From: Hevea brasiliensis
Lineage: Eukaryota > Streptophyta > Magnoliopsida > Malpighiales > Euphorbiaceae
Assembly (NCBI RefSeq): GCF_030052815.1
Contig: NC_079504.1
Coordinates: forward strand, 38,786,039 to 38,850,038
Length of the DNA: 64,000 nt
Direction: 5' to 3'
Made by a program: the position numbers and the translations under genes. Below are positions 22,964-34,379 of this stretch, piece by piece (position 1 is the first letter of the stretch; the number at the start of each line of letters is the position of its first letter). Below the pieces are notes generated by a model that did no database searches, was not told where the DNA came from, and saw only the letters and a list, made by a program, of their open reading frames with translations.

Positions 22964-23135
22964 GATAGGCCTATATGAATAAGCCTATATAGATAGGCCT
23001 ACATGAACAAGCCTACATAGATAGGCCTACTTGAATAAGCCTACATAGATAGGCCTACATGAATAAGCCCACATGAATAAGCCTACATGGATAACCCTAC
23101 ATGGATAGGCCCACATGAATAAGCCTACATGGATA
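22964..23135. repeat. 28-bp minisatellite, right part
   Basis: Continues the array interrupted at 13434, starting with the second GATAG. Units degrade to the right (CCCACATGAATAAGCC; CTACATGGATAACC) and the array fades by about 23135. Confidence 0.92.
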
Positions 23136-24124
23136 ATCATTGATCGACAACATATGTCTGATATAATTGATCTACAGGTTTTATGCCAGCCCACTGGCCT
23201 TATGCCTGACATAACAGATGTATACTGAACAGATATATGGCTGTCTAACCAATATATTCTCGTGTATCTAGCATTATAGTTTGTTATAGGTTACTTGGGC
23301 ATTGATATAATTTTAAAAGACTGAGAATGAAACCAATGAATAGATAAGATACTGATAATTAATTTAGTTCCAAAGTACAGAAAAGTCATAAATAACTTAG
23401 ACTATATAAGAAATAAACAGAAAAGATATTGTTAAATTTAGTTGTTTCTAAAGTGTAAAAAATTTGTAAATGTCTTAGAATTGATGACAATTTCACTGAT
23501 ATGAGTTTAAGGAGACTAAGAATGAAATATATGCACAGATAAGATCCTGATAAGTAAATTATTCCCAAAGTGCAATAAAATATATAATTGACCTAGAAGT
23601 ACAAAATTATACATAGAGCTATTACTTTTAATTATTCAGTTATTTTTCTTTAAAATTATGCACCACTAAGCAATTTGCTTAGCGCGTTGGTTTTTCCATC
23701 GTGTAGGTACTGGAGATCAGCAACCGCCACAGTAGTGTTCTAACCGCAGTTGATCAGATCTACTACAGTTCATAGTTCATCTCATCAGTGTTTATTTTGG
23801 TAGGGCCCATGCATAGACTAGCATTTTGGTTCATTATATAGGAACATTATGTAATTATATTTTGTGAAGTAAATAAGTTGTAATTTATATATTTTGGACT
23901 GTAAATAAAGTTGTAAATTTTTGTATATGAATTTCCATGTGAATGAATGAATGAAAAATATATTTTCTTGAAATTGCATAAGTAGAAATGATATGATATG
24001 ACATGATGCATATAGAAATATGAAAATTTTTTTAACAGGTGACTAGTGAAACCTACCAGATGCTAATAAAATAGAGGAGGCTCTGTCCGAGTTTCCATAG
24101 AAATAAATTGTGATTTTAAAACAA

Positions 24125-24125
<1 letters not shown>

Positions 24126-24198
<73 letters not shown>
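24126..24198. repeat. (TA)n microsatellite
   Basis: About 72 bp of alternating AT near the end of the solo LTR. A Tyr-Ile repeat open frame across it is an artefact. Confidence 0.97.
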
Positions 24199-24201
<3 letters not shown>

Positions 24202-24331
24202 CATTTCCACATGTTTTCTATAAAGTTTAAAATTAACAATGGACATGACAGGATAAGATAGGGTGCTCCGACACCGAATGTGCACTCCTTGCTCTGCTAC
24301 ACTATAGATGGGTGAGGGGTGTTACAAGATG

Positions 24332-26256
24332 TTTCATTTGATTTTGATGAAAATTGCCTTGTTTCTTTCAATAGAATCAAAGAAGCTTTAATTACAGCAC
24401 CAATTATGCAACCACCTGATTGGGAGCTACCATTTGAGGTGATGTGCGATATAAGTGACTATGCAGTTGGAGCAGTACTAGGACAAAGGAAAGATAAGAA
24501 GCTCCATGCCATTTACTATGCCAGCAAAACACTTGATGATGCACAAATCAACTATGCTACCACGAAAAAGGAATTCCTAGCAGTGGTGTTCACAATTGAT
24601 AAATTCAGATCCTACCTACTTGGATCAAAAGTCATTGTATACATAGATTATGATGCCATCTGGTACCTCTTGAACAAGAAGGAAGCAAAGCCAAGATTAA
24701 TTCGATGGATCTTACTCCTATAAGAATTTGACCTTGAAATCAAGGACAAAAAGGGATCCAAGAACGTAGTAGCTGACCAACTCTCAAGACTGAAATAAGA
24801 AGACATAGGGGACATTGAGGATTTATCAATCGATGACTCATTTCCTGATGAGCAATTATTAGCATTCTCCTAAGCTCCATGGTACGCTGACTTTGTTAAT
24901 TATCTTGTATGCAGGGTATTGCCACCAAACATGTCTTACCAGCAAAGGAAGAAATTCCTGCATGATGTGCAATTCTACAAGTGGGAAGAACCTCTATTGT
25001 ATAAGAGATGCAATGATGGGCTAATAACAAGATGCGTATCGGAGGAGGACATAGAGAACATTCTGCAGCACTTCCATTCATCATCATATGGAGGACATTT
25101 TGGCACCATAAAAATAGCAACCAAGATTTTGCAAGTAGGGTTTTACTAGCCAAATCTATTTAAGGATGTGAGATCCTTTGTGCTGGCTTGTGATCAATGC
25201 CAAAGAATAGGGAACATCTCAAGAAGGAATGAAATGCCACTACACAGTATACTTGAAATAGAACTATTTGATGTGTAGGGAATAGACTTCATGGGTCCAT
25301 TCTCATCTTCCTTTGGAAATAAGTATATTCTGGTTGCTGTTGATTATGTGTCAAAATGGGTAGAAGCAATAGCCACACCAACAAATGATGCCAGAGTGGT
25401 CACAAAATTCCTTAAGAAGAACATCTTCACAAGATTTGGTACACCAAGGGCAATAACCAGCGATGGAGGAAGTCACTTCTACAACAAAAAATTTGACATA
25501 CTATTGAAGAAATATGGAATGACTCACAAGGTGACAACACCTTACCATGTGGTCAAGTACAAATTTCAAACAGGGAGCTAAAACATATCCTTGAGAAAAT
25601 AGTCAATCGCTCAAGGAAGGATTGGTCTATGAAGTTAGATGATGCACTGTGGGCATACCACACTGCATAGAAAACTCACATTGGAGCAACACACTTTCAC
25701 TTGGTTTATGGAAAATCCTGCCACCTCCCTATCAAACTTGAACACAAAGCCTATTGGGCGATTCAGATCCTAAATTTTGACCTAAAAGCTACTGGTGAAA
25801 AAAGGCTTCTACAGCTCAATGAGTTAGAAGAAATTAGGTAGGATGCCTATGAAAATGCTAAAATCTTCAAGGACAAGACTCAAAGATGGCACGACAAACA
25901 CATAACAAGGAAAGAAATCAAGGAAGGAGACCTTATCCTACTGTTCAATTCAAGATTAAAACTCTTCCCAGGGAAGTTGAGGTCAAGATGGTCCAGACCC
26001 TTTAAGGTAACTCAAGTCTTCCTGCATGGAGCAGTAGAAGTATGGAGCGAAACCTCAGGTGCCTTCAAGGTTAATGGGCAGAGATTGAAGCCATACTTCT
26101 TGGGGGATAAAATTGAGGATGGATTCACCCAATCATACAGCACCCCTCCAACTCAACAATAAAGCTGAAGAACAGTCCAGCTAATGACTATAAACAAGGG
26201 CTCTTTGGGAGGCAACCCAAACACCTTTGTAACTCTTCTTTTAATTTTCATTATTT
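24332..26256 (+). pseudogene. pol: Athila pol fragment: RNase H and integrase
   Basis: Continues the RT at 9565-9971 after the solo LTR. RNase H spans 24332-24800 ([23 protein letters not shown]-like [25 protein letters not shown]), with Asp-Tyr where the family has Asp-His in the last motif ([12 protein letters not shown]). The zinc domain (HSSSYGGHFG, then CDQCQRIGNISRRNEMP) and integrase core ([30 protein letters not shown]) follow. The third catalytic position is CAA (25560-25562), Gln instead of Glu, just after a frameshift. The C-terminal region ([20 protein letters not shown]) ends at TAA near 26162, followed by the typical GGGAGGCAACCCAA spacer. Stops at 24721, 24796, 24871, 25147, 25276 and elsewhere make it clearly dead. 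Confidence 0.92.
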
Positions 26257-28364
26257 TGAAGGAATGGAAGTGTGAAAAACACAAGTTTATACCATTGAAT
26301 TCAAAAATTTTTACCTAGGGTCACATGCATCATGCAAGATTTATTTTTATCTATTTGATTTCAATGATAAACAATATATTAAAACTCTTACAATATGTTT
26401 TTGGATCTGTATTTTCCATTTAAGATTTTAAAATTAATCAGATTAATTTTAGAACCCTAGATTAAATCAAGAACGATTACACTAACCTCTTGATGCACTG
26501 CAGGGTGTTTGCGCCTTTGAGATTTGTATTCAGGATACCAGATGTTGTCCCTCTAGCTTGTCCACACCAAGAACACCTATGAAAGCTCTTGAACAGCTTC
26601 TAAAGTTTTTTCTATTAATTAGAAATTCAAATTCTGCCTTTTAAGAGATTAAAGATGTAAATAGGACACTAGAAACAATTTCTAGTGTTCTTAATTCAAG
26701 AGATTGATAGCTAATCTCTTTGAATTGATGAGAGATGAAGAAGAATAAATGGAGAGCCTCAAAATGGCGTGACAAAGGAGAGGAGTGGCTGCTGGTTGTT
26801 TTTCTTTTTCATAACAACACTTATATAGCTAGGTTAACACATTAAACCCTTGCCACATGTCACCCTTTGATTAGCTCTAGGTTTAAATGACCCAATCACA
26901 TTATGCCAAGTGTCAAACCTATATTTAATCTTGATTTTAATCATCTTAAATGATTAAAAAAACATTTGGCAAGCTTATGTGTAATCCCATGTGTCACCAT
27001 CTCATGGTGCCACGTGTCACACTGTGAAATAACCAAAATGCCCATGTGTCTTAATTTTGAGTTCTTAACCAAAAATAATTATTTTTTCTCTTCTTCTAAT
27101 TTATATCAAATATAAATTAATTAATTAATCTCTATTAATTAATTTATCATTAATTAAATTCATATTTAAACACTTTAAATATAAATTTAACTTATACTAT
27201 ACATCCAATAATCTAGATTTGGTTTCAAGTCATGCTAGGGACTTTGCAATTTAATTGCAAATCAAACCTATTTAATTAATCAATTAAACTCTTTAATTAA
27301 TTAATTAAATCACATTTAAATAGGTGATAACTTGCGTATGTGTGTGACTTACTAGGCTCATCACTAATTGGCAATGAGACATGATATCAACTCTTAATAT
27401 CATCAGAACTCTTTCTTACCATAAATAATTTCTCTAAATCATTTTATGAACCTCATAGACCATGGTTAACACCTAGCATAGCATGCCATGGCCACCCAAT
27501 TAGTAATAAGGTTTATCTTAAATGAACCTATAATTATATGTTACCATGCACTAGAATCTCTCTGTTATAAAATCCCAACTCAAGCTGGAGTCATGGTTTA
27601 TGTCAAACTCCATTTGCTATGAATATTATGTTCTTTTTTAATTCCAGTTCTTGATTAAAAAGATTTTCTCATCAGAAACTCTTTTCTGAATAGATCTATC
27701 TGTCCTGGCCAGGAACTTGAAACATCAAGAACAATAAAATGAACATAGGATTTTATCTCTATTTACTTAGAGGAACAGATTCCATCTTGATCAACACCTA
27801 CCTCCATATATAACTAGTAGGAGCCAACAGATGCCCATATACCCATACACAGTACAAGTATGAAAGCAGTATCAAACTCAAACTACCTATATACAAGATA
27901 ACTGTGCTATCTCAGGTCTAAAGATTATATACACTGATATGATTTATGACAAAACATTGACAAGAGTAAACTCCATGTGCTTGTCATAAGCGTCACTGGT
28001 TCGGCCTACTTATCATTTATAAGTGCCTATCATGTTTGTTATATGGCATGAGACTCACCATTCCATCTTATTTATATCTCATATAAATAACTTGGGAACA
28101 AATATGAATACAATCTTTCTGGATAAGTCATGTCCTTATTATGAAGTATCCTCGATTGTGAACCTATTTATGATACTTTGTGCTAGAAATATTGTCACTC
28201 ATATTCTTAACAACTTAAGAATAATATTTCTAACAAAATATCAATAGACCTTTTCTATTACACATAAATATATTATGTAAACAAAAAAGTGAAAATGCCT
28301 TTTATTAATAAAAATATGTACAAGATACATACTAAATGATATGCTCTAGGGCATACTACTAACA
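26257..28364 (-). mobile_element. Solo LTR of the same Copia family
   Basis: 2108 bp matching the LTRs at 13435 and 20863, TG...CA ends, with TATTT on both sides (26252-26256; 28365-28369). There is no internal region, so it is a solo LTR. It differs from the full element at several shared positions (ACAAGTTTATACC instead of ACAAGATTATACC; GAAGAAGAATAAA) and resembles the copy at 62523, pointing to two subfamilies. Confidence 0.93.
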
Positions 28365-28369
28365 TATTT

Positions 28370-29058
28370 TACTTTATGTTTTTTAATTTTTGAAGGTACC
28401 CCAAATCACAATTCTGCAAAAGCAATGAACTGAGAGCAAGGGAGGAGTGGAAACATCAAGTCAAAATCACGCAAGAGAAGATTGCACAAAACCAGGGAAG
28501 TAACTCTATAGCTAATCTTTGCATTCATTTCATTCATATAGATAAAGATATTTTAGTATGAATAAAATAAAATAAAAAAGGAAAAGAAGGAGAACCAGAA
28601 ATTTACACGGGCCATGTATATAGTTTTACACACCCTGTGTAACAACCTGAAAACCCAAAAAAGCACTTGCATAAGCTCTAAAAACTTGCACGGGTTGACC
28701 CCGTGTAATGTTACATGCCCCGTGCTTCATATAAGGAGAGAAAAAATTCTAAGTTTAAGTGAGACAAAAAGTTACACAGGACCCCAAATAAATTTACATG
28801 AGCCTTGTAACTTGTCAAGCAAAGCAACTTTCGAACAGAGAGTTACCTGTGTAGTGATACATGACCCGTGTATCGAGTCGCAAACTTGATACCTAGGGGC
28901 GTGAAACGAAGGGACAAACACCCCTTTAAATTCTCTTGACACCCCTTAAACTCCCATCCATTCAAGAATCCTTCCTCTCCACAACTCTTTCTCTTCAAAA
29001 ATTTCTTAAATACCCACTCCATTCACAAACCCTAGCTTTTCTCTCTCCCCAAACACTA
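28370..29058 (+). other. Athila spacer between pol and the accessory ORF
   Basis: Non-coding. Contains several short G/C-rich words of the type CCCGTGTAA and TTACACGGG-like forms (28606-28640, 28688-28725, 28845-28875) that recur in the Athila LTR. A 91-codon open frame here has no recognisable motif. Confidence 0.75.
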
Positions 29059-30313
29059 ATGGCTCCTACTAAATGCCCAGCAAGAAGAATGGGCCCTTCC
29101 TCAAGACAATGAAGAGATTCCTCACCATCACCACCCCTGCCATCACAACAATGCCCAAAAATAAGGCAATCACAGCAAAGCCCACCTCAACCACAGCTGC
29201 AAGCTGCGCCCCAACCTCAACCATAACCCCCACAGCCAGCACAACTGGAATTCTCCATTGTCTGGCCATTTCGCGATTCCACCCACAAAGATTTGTGTGC
29301 ATGGCTTCAAAACAGGAGAATTATCTCCACAAAGTACATGGACTTCGGGTTACTAGAATAACTCAGGCTATAAGAGGAGATCGATGGGCTGCTTGCAAGC
29401 ATTGGATGGACTCGATTCACCCAACTCCAATTTCTAGCCTATAGAGACACCACGTTTGAGTTCCTTGGGAGCTTTAAGGCCACCTTATGGCTTACAGACA
29501 GAGAAGATAGGGGCAGGATTGAGTTTAGACTGCTTGGCATCGATCGGGTAATGAACATTAATGAATTTAATGCAATATTCGGCTTCGATAGCACTGAGTT
29601 CCAGGAGATTTTTCAAAATAGGCTAATCTACAATAGTGTTGACTTTTGGCTCTCCATTGCCTTGAACACCGATGTCAACAACTCCAGCAAGTCCAAATCT
29701 TCAGGTATCACTAGCCCTGCTCTGAGATATATGCACAGGCTAGCCGCTCACACCATCACGGGCCGTGGTGATAGCTTGGGTATTGTAAACGCCAATGAGC
29801 TTTTCTTCTTATGGTATATGGTCACCAGCCAATGTTGCAGCACCGGCTTCTTCCTGTGCAACCACCTGCGCCACATATCCCATCAGCCTACTCCACTATG
29901 GATTTATCCCTGGACATCACAGGCTGCGCTCCATCGCCAGTATCACTAGGATTAATCAAACCATCTGCATATCCATGGGGATATGTAAGAAGGTTGGACA
30001 CATATGCTTCCTAGTCGATGTAGAAGGGAACGTCATCCCTAGGTGGGAAGAAGCAAGGGAAGAGCCGGGTGAACCCTCATAGGCCCAAGAGAAAGCACAG
30101 AAGCCACTCCACCATGAGTCCCCTGCTATAGTACCTCCATACACACCACCACCCATAAACCCTGTCCTCGCATAGCTTCAGCACATAGAGACCAACTTAA
30201 ACAACAGGATGCAGGCACTCGAAGACAACCTTCAAGAAGCACACACCAAGCTCGATATGATAATTGAGAAGTTTGATGCAGAGGGACCATCATCACCATC
30301 AGAGACTTTCTAG
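29059..30313 (+). pseudogene. Athila accessory ORF (ATHILA ORF-1-like, env position), broken
   Basis: Starts ATG at 29059 after a pyrimidine-rich leader and can be followed in shifting frames to TAG at 30311. The N-terminus is Pro/Gln-rich. The core reads FRDSTHKDLCAWLQNRRI, then TFEFLGSFKATLWLTDREDR and IEFRLLGIDRVMNINEFNAI, which fits the ATHILA ORF-1 / putative plant transposon protein family placed between integrase and the 3' LTR in Athila elements. The region around 29776-29830 (LGIVNANELFFLWYM) continues the core; the end is acidic and coiled-coil-like (MQALEDNLQEAHTKLDMIIE). An early TAG and at least two frameshifts interrupt it. Function in the family is unknown; an envelope-like role has been proposed. 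I see no clear membrane segment. Confidence 0.72.
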
Positions 30314-31882
30314 AGTTAGGACTTTAGGATAGGTTCTTTCATGTAAAACTGATATGCCTTAGTCCTAAACTATCTCTATAGGTCTCTAATCCTTGCTATT
30401 TTATCCCAACTTTAAGCTCTTAATACATGATATGCATTTTTGTAAATTTTTATGCTATTTCTTAATTTTGCTTATTGTGTTGCCATTGAGGACAATGTCA
30501 GATTTGAGTTTGGGGGTATAGATGCATTTCATGAATTGCATTTACCTTACATTGCATTACATCGCTTAACTATATCCATATTATATTTGTGTATCAAAAA
30601 TCCAAAAAAATTTGCAAATTTTGAACTTTTTGAAATGATTTTTTACTTAGAATTATAACAAAAAATATTAATAAGCTAATAATTGGACTCCATGGATTAA
30701 GGAATGAATGTATTTGGATAGGCAAAAAGGCTTTAATATGTTGTCTGTGAAAAACTTAATCACCTTAGTGGAGCTAGACTAGTTAAACTCCTTCATAGCT
30801 ATTAATCTGTCATATTGAACTTGCAAAATTATGAGAAGTTTTTGAAACATAAAGAAACCTAAAAATGCCTCACCAACTTTAGAACTTGTCTCTTGGACCT
30901 ATCAAGGTGCAATCCTAGCATATGCTCAACGAAGAGGTGATTAAGGCATTCTTTGATATAGCCCTGTTAAGCTTTAGCCATCCCTTATTAAAAAATATAT
31001 ATGTATCCCTTGTACCCAACTAGAGTGCATATTTTTTCTATTTGATTTTCTTGTTTACCCATAATTATTTACCTAGCCCCTAGCCTAAACACTAACCATT
31101 ACCCCTTTTGAGGAAAGCCTAGTGCATAAAAGATAGGTATTTCAAGTACAAAAAGAGAAAGATGGGGAGAAAGGGATGTAAAACTCAAGAAAAGTGCAAG
31201 TGTACAACTGAAATCAAATAAAATTTGTCTTTCCAACCTAGCAAAAGCAATGAGCTTGGGGGAGGGGACAAAAAGGGACATACAAAAAAAAATAAAACTC
31301 AGCAAAAGCATTAAGTATGCTTAGCACTATAAAAAACCTTTCTTCCCCACACAAAATTAGCATAATAAACTTGGTATACTTTGAACTTTATGCATGAAAG
31401 CTATCCTCATATTTAGATTCCTTAAAACCCTTTATTGGTAACCAAATCATTATCCTTTAACCCCATTACAACATTTCTAAAGACCTTTTGATCTTTTAAA
31501 AGTGTGTACTACATTAGTGAAGATAGGGAATTGAGATGTGCCTAGGGAGTTGGAATTAAATCAAACTCACCAATATTCTTCAATAGAGGTAAATTTGGGG
31601 GGAGTAAGTGTTTCTTAAGTCTATTTTGATAAAACAGGTTAATTGTGACTTACTAATAGCCTTGCATTGTGGAATAATTAGTTAAAATACCATGAAGGGG
31701 GTAAAGCTTTAAACAGGCAGCTATTTATGCCTTGAAAGAAGGTAGTTGGTATGAAGGAATGAAGGAGTTCAATTGTATGCATATTGAATTTATGGTTATG
31801 ATTATGAGTTTTCCCCTAAAATGTGTTCTAAAAAGGTCTTAGTTTGCTTGAGGACAAGCAAAAGTTTGACTTTGAGGGTATT
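30314..31882 (+). other. Athila 3' non-coding region with several polypurine-like tracts
   Basis: No gene seen in about 1.6 kb. Contains GAGGACAATGTCAGATTTGA followed by GTTTGGGGGT (30488-30518), AGCTTGGGGGAGGGG (31253-31268), AATTTGGGGGGAG (31590-31603) and GCTTGAGGACAAGC (31838-31851). The last lies just before a purine tract, TTTGAGGGTAT, that abuts the LTR start. The final tract has A where a run of G is expected. Confidence 0.7.
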
Positions 31883-33479
31883 TGATACACCTATATTATT
31901 TAGATATTTTTAAGCACATTTGTACAGTATTCCATAGCATTTAAATAGGTAATTTCATACATAATCATCAAATTCATTAACTTTTATAAATTTCATTACT
32001 CTGTACTAAATTCTATATTTTCTGCATATTTTCAGGTATTTTGAGGGAGTTCCAAAGTATAGGAGTAAAGAAGAAAGCTTCGAAAAACTCAAGAAGAAGA
32101 GCATTGTTGCTAATACATCTTACACGAGTTGTGTAAACATACCACAAACCTGTGTAACTTGCTGCCAAGAGAAAACGAAAGAAATCAAAGAAGTAACACA
32201 GTACACGGGTCGTGTAACACGACCCGTGCAACCTGCGAAGACCCGTGTAAGATTATGCTTGGCAAAGCTTGAAGAATTCCCAGAATAACAATAGAACATG
32301 GGTCGTGTAACTGGACCTGTGTAACTGGCCCAGATTCGTGTAATCTTCTGTCTAAATACAAGATGCAGCTTTCAACCCCTAGTAAGTTACATAGCTCTGG
32401 GCCATGTAGTGGCACACAGGCCATGTATCAGCCGACAGCCAGTTTCCTGATTTGATTCCAGCTCCAGTTTTTACACTTAGAATAGACTTCAAATGTCTTC
32501 GGGACTCTAAAAACCTAACCCTAAGACATTGAATATAAATAGAAGCAGTAGAAAATAGAAAAAGGATTCCGAATCTAATCCACCATCTTCATACACATTT
32601 GCATATACATACATCTTCATCATTCTCTTGAAGCCTTCTTAAAGAACAGTGCATTAGCGTCAAGGAGGAGTCCTCAGCCGAAGTTCCATAAGTTCAAAGC
32701 TGCAGAGAATTCTCTTTGGTTCTTTTGTTCTAATTCTTTAGGATGCTTTTTATGTTCTTTTATTTCACTTTTATTATGTTTGCTAAACTCACTATGAGTG
32801 AGTAGTTTCTTTATTCAGGAATTAGGAGAGTAATGCTTGTAATCATTATTATGGACAAATATTGAGTTTTATCTATTGGATTTGAGTTTTATTCTTTGAT
32901 TTAACGTTCTGTGTTATTAATGCATGCTATGTGCAGGTACCCACTTAGACATGATATAAGATACTAATTTAAGAACTGAAAGGTGAAGGTTAGTATTGGA
33001 AAATCAGAGTATTGAACTTAGGAAATCTAACCTAGAGATAGGCTGAAATCTTTTGTGAAATTCCATAATTAATCATAATCTTAAAGGATTTTTATTAGGA
33101 CTAATCACCAACGAAAGTAGGGTTTAGCTCTAATTGAAACACACCTTAAGTGCCTTGAGAGAGGACTTAGGATACCTTAGGATTAATTTCCATCAAAGCA
33201 ATGATCCTCAATCCAATGAATAGACAAGATTGAATCTATAATAAGATTACAAAGTGAAATATTAATTCTGGAATTGTTTTAATAGACTGTTTCATCTTAA
33301 GTTCATTGTTCTCTTAATTTTTTTAACACTCAAGATAAATTAGATTCACTCTCCTATTATATTTGGTAGCCTAGACAGTCATAATTGTTGTGTAACTTGG
33401 TACTTGCTAATTAAATTACTCATAGGACTATACTTTATTCACTACTTTATTACTTGTTAGCTATCTGTGCACTTGTGGG
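31883..33479 (+). repeat. Athila 3' LTR, truncated at its end
   Basis: Starts TGATACACC directly after the polypurine tract. Includes G/C-rich palindromic words (32204-32228 a perfect 12-bp inverted repeat), a likely transcribed stretch near 32540-32660, and ends in GTGCACTTGTGGGG at about 33479, where minus-strand pararetrovirus sequence begins. The usual LTR end and following primer region are missing, so this junction is either the pararetrovirus insertion point or a later rearrangement. Without the 5' LTR the exact end cannot be set. Confidence 0.72.
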
Positions 33480-33961
33480 GTTGTAAACCAGCAAACAGAA
33501 GGTCTGGAAGGGCTCCAAAATAATTCCATCATTGGATAAACCAGGAAGGAATGTTTGAAATATCAATGTTAATCTTAAAATAGATTAACCAAGAATGGTT
33601 GTTTTTATGGTTTTGGACAAGGAAGGTATTAAACCAAGTTTGCTGGTAATCCCAATAGTTAAAGGATGTGTAGTGGTTTAATTTAGTTTTGAAGCAGGCA
33701 GGAAAGATTCTAGGTTTGGAAAGGTTTTGCCCCCATTCTATAGGGTGAAGGATTTTTTGGATCTGGCAGGTTAAGTAAGCTGGATCAGCATGGTTTTTGT
33801 CTAAGAAGAAATGTTTGAATTTGACTGATTTGTCTATTTCAAGGATTGCCATATAGTAAGGTTAGAGTTTTGATAAATCTCATGGTTTGAAAAACCAACC
33901 TTGAGGAAAAATTTTTGAAATTGCTACAGATTGATTTTTATCATAAAATTCATCCTCCATA
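33480..33961 (-). pseudogene. Pararetrovirus ORF downstream of RNase H, truncated
   Basis: From 33961 leftwards the minus strand encodes MEDEFYDKN-like residues, a stop, then 107 codons (33852-33529) rich in Trp, Tyr and Phe (FNYWDYQQTWFNTFLVQNHK; NIPSWFIQ). The frame then meets a stop where a second Trp is likely and continues to the junction with Athila at 33480. Position after RNase H fits the second ORF of florendovirus-like genomes, function unknown. It could instead be the start of the next genome unit. No catalytic motif seen. Confidence 0.55.
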
Positions 33962-34272
33962 GTCAAAATATTTTAGAAATGTGGTTTTAGAAATTACTCA
34001 GAAACCTTTTTTAAAGTTTTTGTTTGAGACAAAACAATTTGAGAATTGTTTGGCAAACTTTTTTGAGAAAGGATTTTTTTTATAAGAACTTTCTCCTTTC
34101 TCCAAGGTTTTGGAATCAAGTTTAGAAATCATATCTTGTTGGGTTTGTAGAATATGAACCTGGCAAATATTTTGTAATGCTAGAATTAGCTATGGAGACT
34201 TGGATAGTAATTCTATCCATTTTTGGATTTGTAGCTATTTTTTGGGTTATTGGCTTGTGAGGGTTTTTTCTT

Positions 34273-34284
34273 CTTCTGATACCA
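34273..34284 (-). promoter_or_regulatory. Primer-site-like sequence of the pararetrovirus
   Basis: Minus strand TGGTATCAGAAG, 10 of 12 bases matching the tRNA-iMet site TGGTATCAGAGC, placed after the RNase H region, where caulimovirids may carry their minus-strand primer site. Confidence 0.65.
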
Positions 34285-34379
34285 TATCAGTCCATGATTT
34301 GATAGGTAGGCTGGAAGAACTTGGTTTTGGAGGGTTTGACTTTTCTAGGTTTTGGATTGCTTTTCCTTTGTTTTTTCGG

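Larger units (their letters stand above)
9972..24326 (+). mobile_element. Solo gypsy LTR (Tekay-like), 4.8 kb, split by a Copia insertion
   Basis: Starts TGTAATGCCCC and ends GTGTTACA, flanked by AGATG on both sides (9967-9971 and 24327-24331), exactly where Athila pol breaks. Without the Copia element at 13435-22963 it is about 4.8 kb. It has the same features as the other gypsy LTRs (GATGAGTGACCGCACCG near 10178, GCACCACTAAG near 23660) but no primer site, gag or pol. Hence a solo LTR left by LTR-LTR recombination. Its length is inflated by two TA microsatellites and a 28-bp minisatellite. Stretches 10000-13050 and 23140-24120 hold LTR sequence only. Confidence 0.85.

Noticed and set aside
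13155..23135. Regular short repeats suggesting a CRISPR-like array
   Set aside because: Units are contiguous without unique spacers, in plant DNA inside an LTR.
23027..23212. Minus-strand open frame with a repeated Val-Gly-Leu phrase
   Set aside because: Produced by the minisatellite unit.
24043..24285. Minus-strand open frame with a Tyr-Ile repeat
   Set aside because: It is the translation of a TA microsatellite.
24250..24326. Right end reading TGTAACACCCC on the minus strand, possibly a separate minus-strand LTR
   Set aside because: Many gypsy LTRs both start TGTAAC and end GTTACA; the matching AGATG duplications support a single plus-strand LTR from 9972.
29069..29302. Minus-strand Val/Gly-rich hydrophobic frame resembling a membrane peptide
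   Set aside because: Shadow of the Pro/Gln/Thr-rich N-terminus of the Athila ORF on the other strand.
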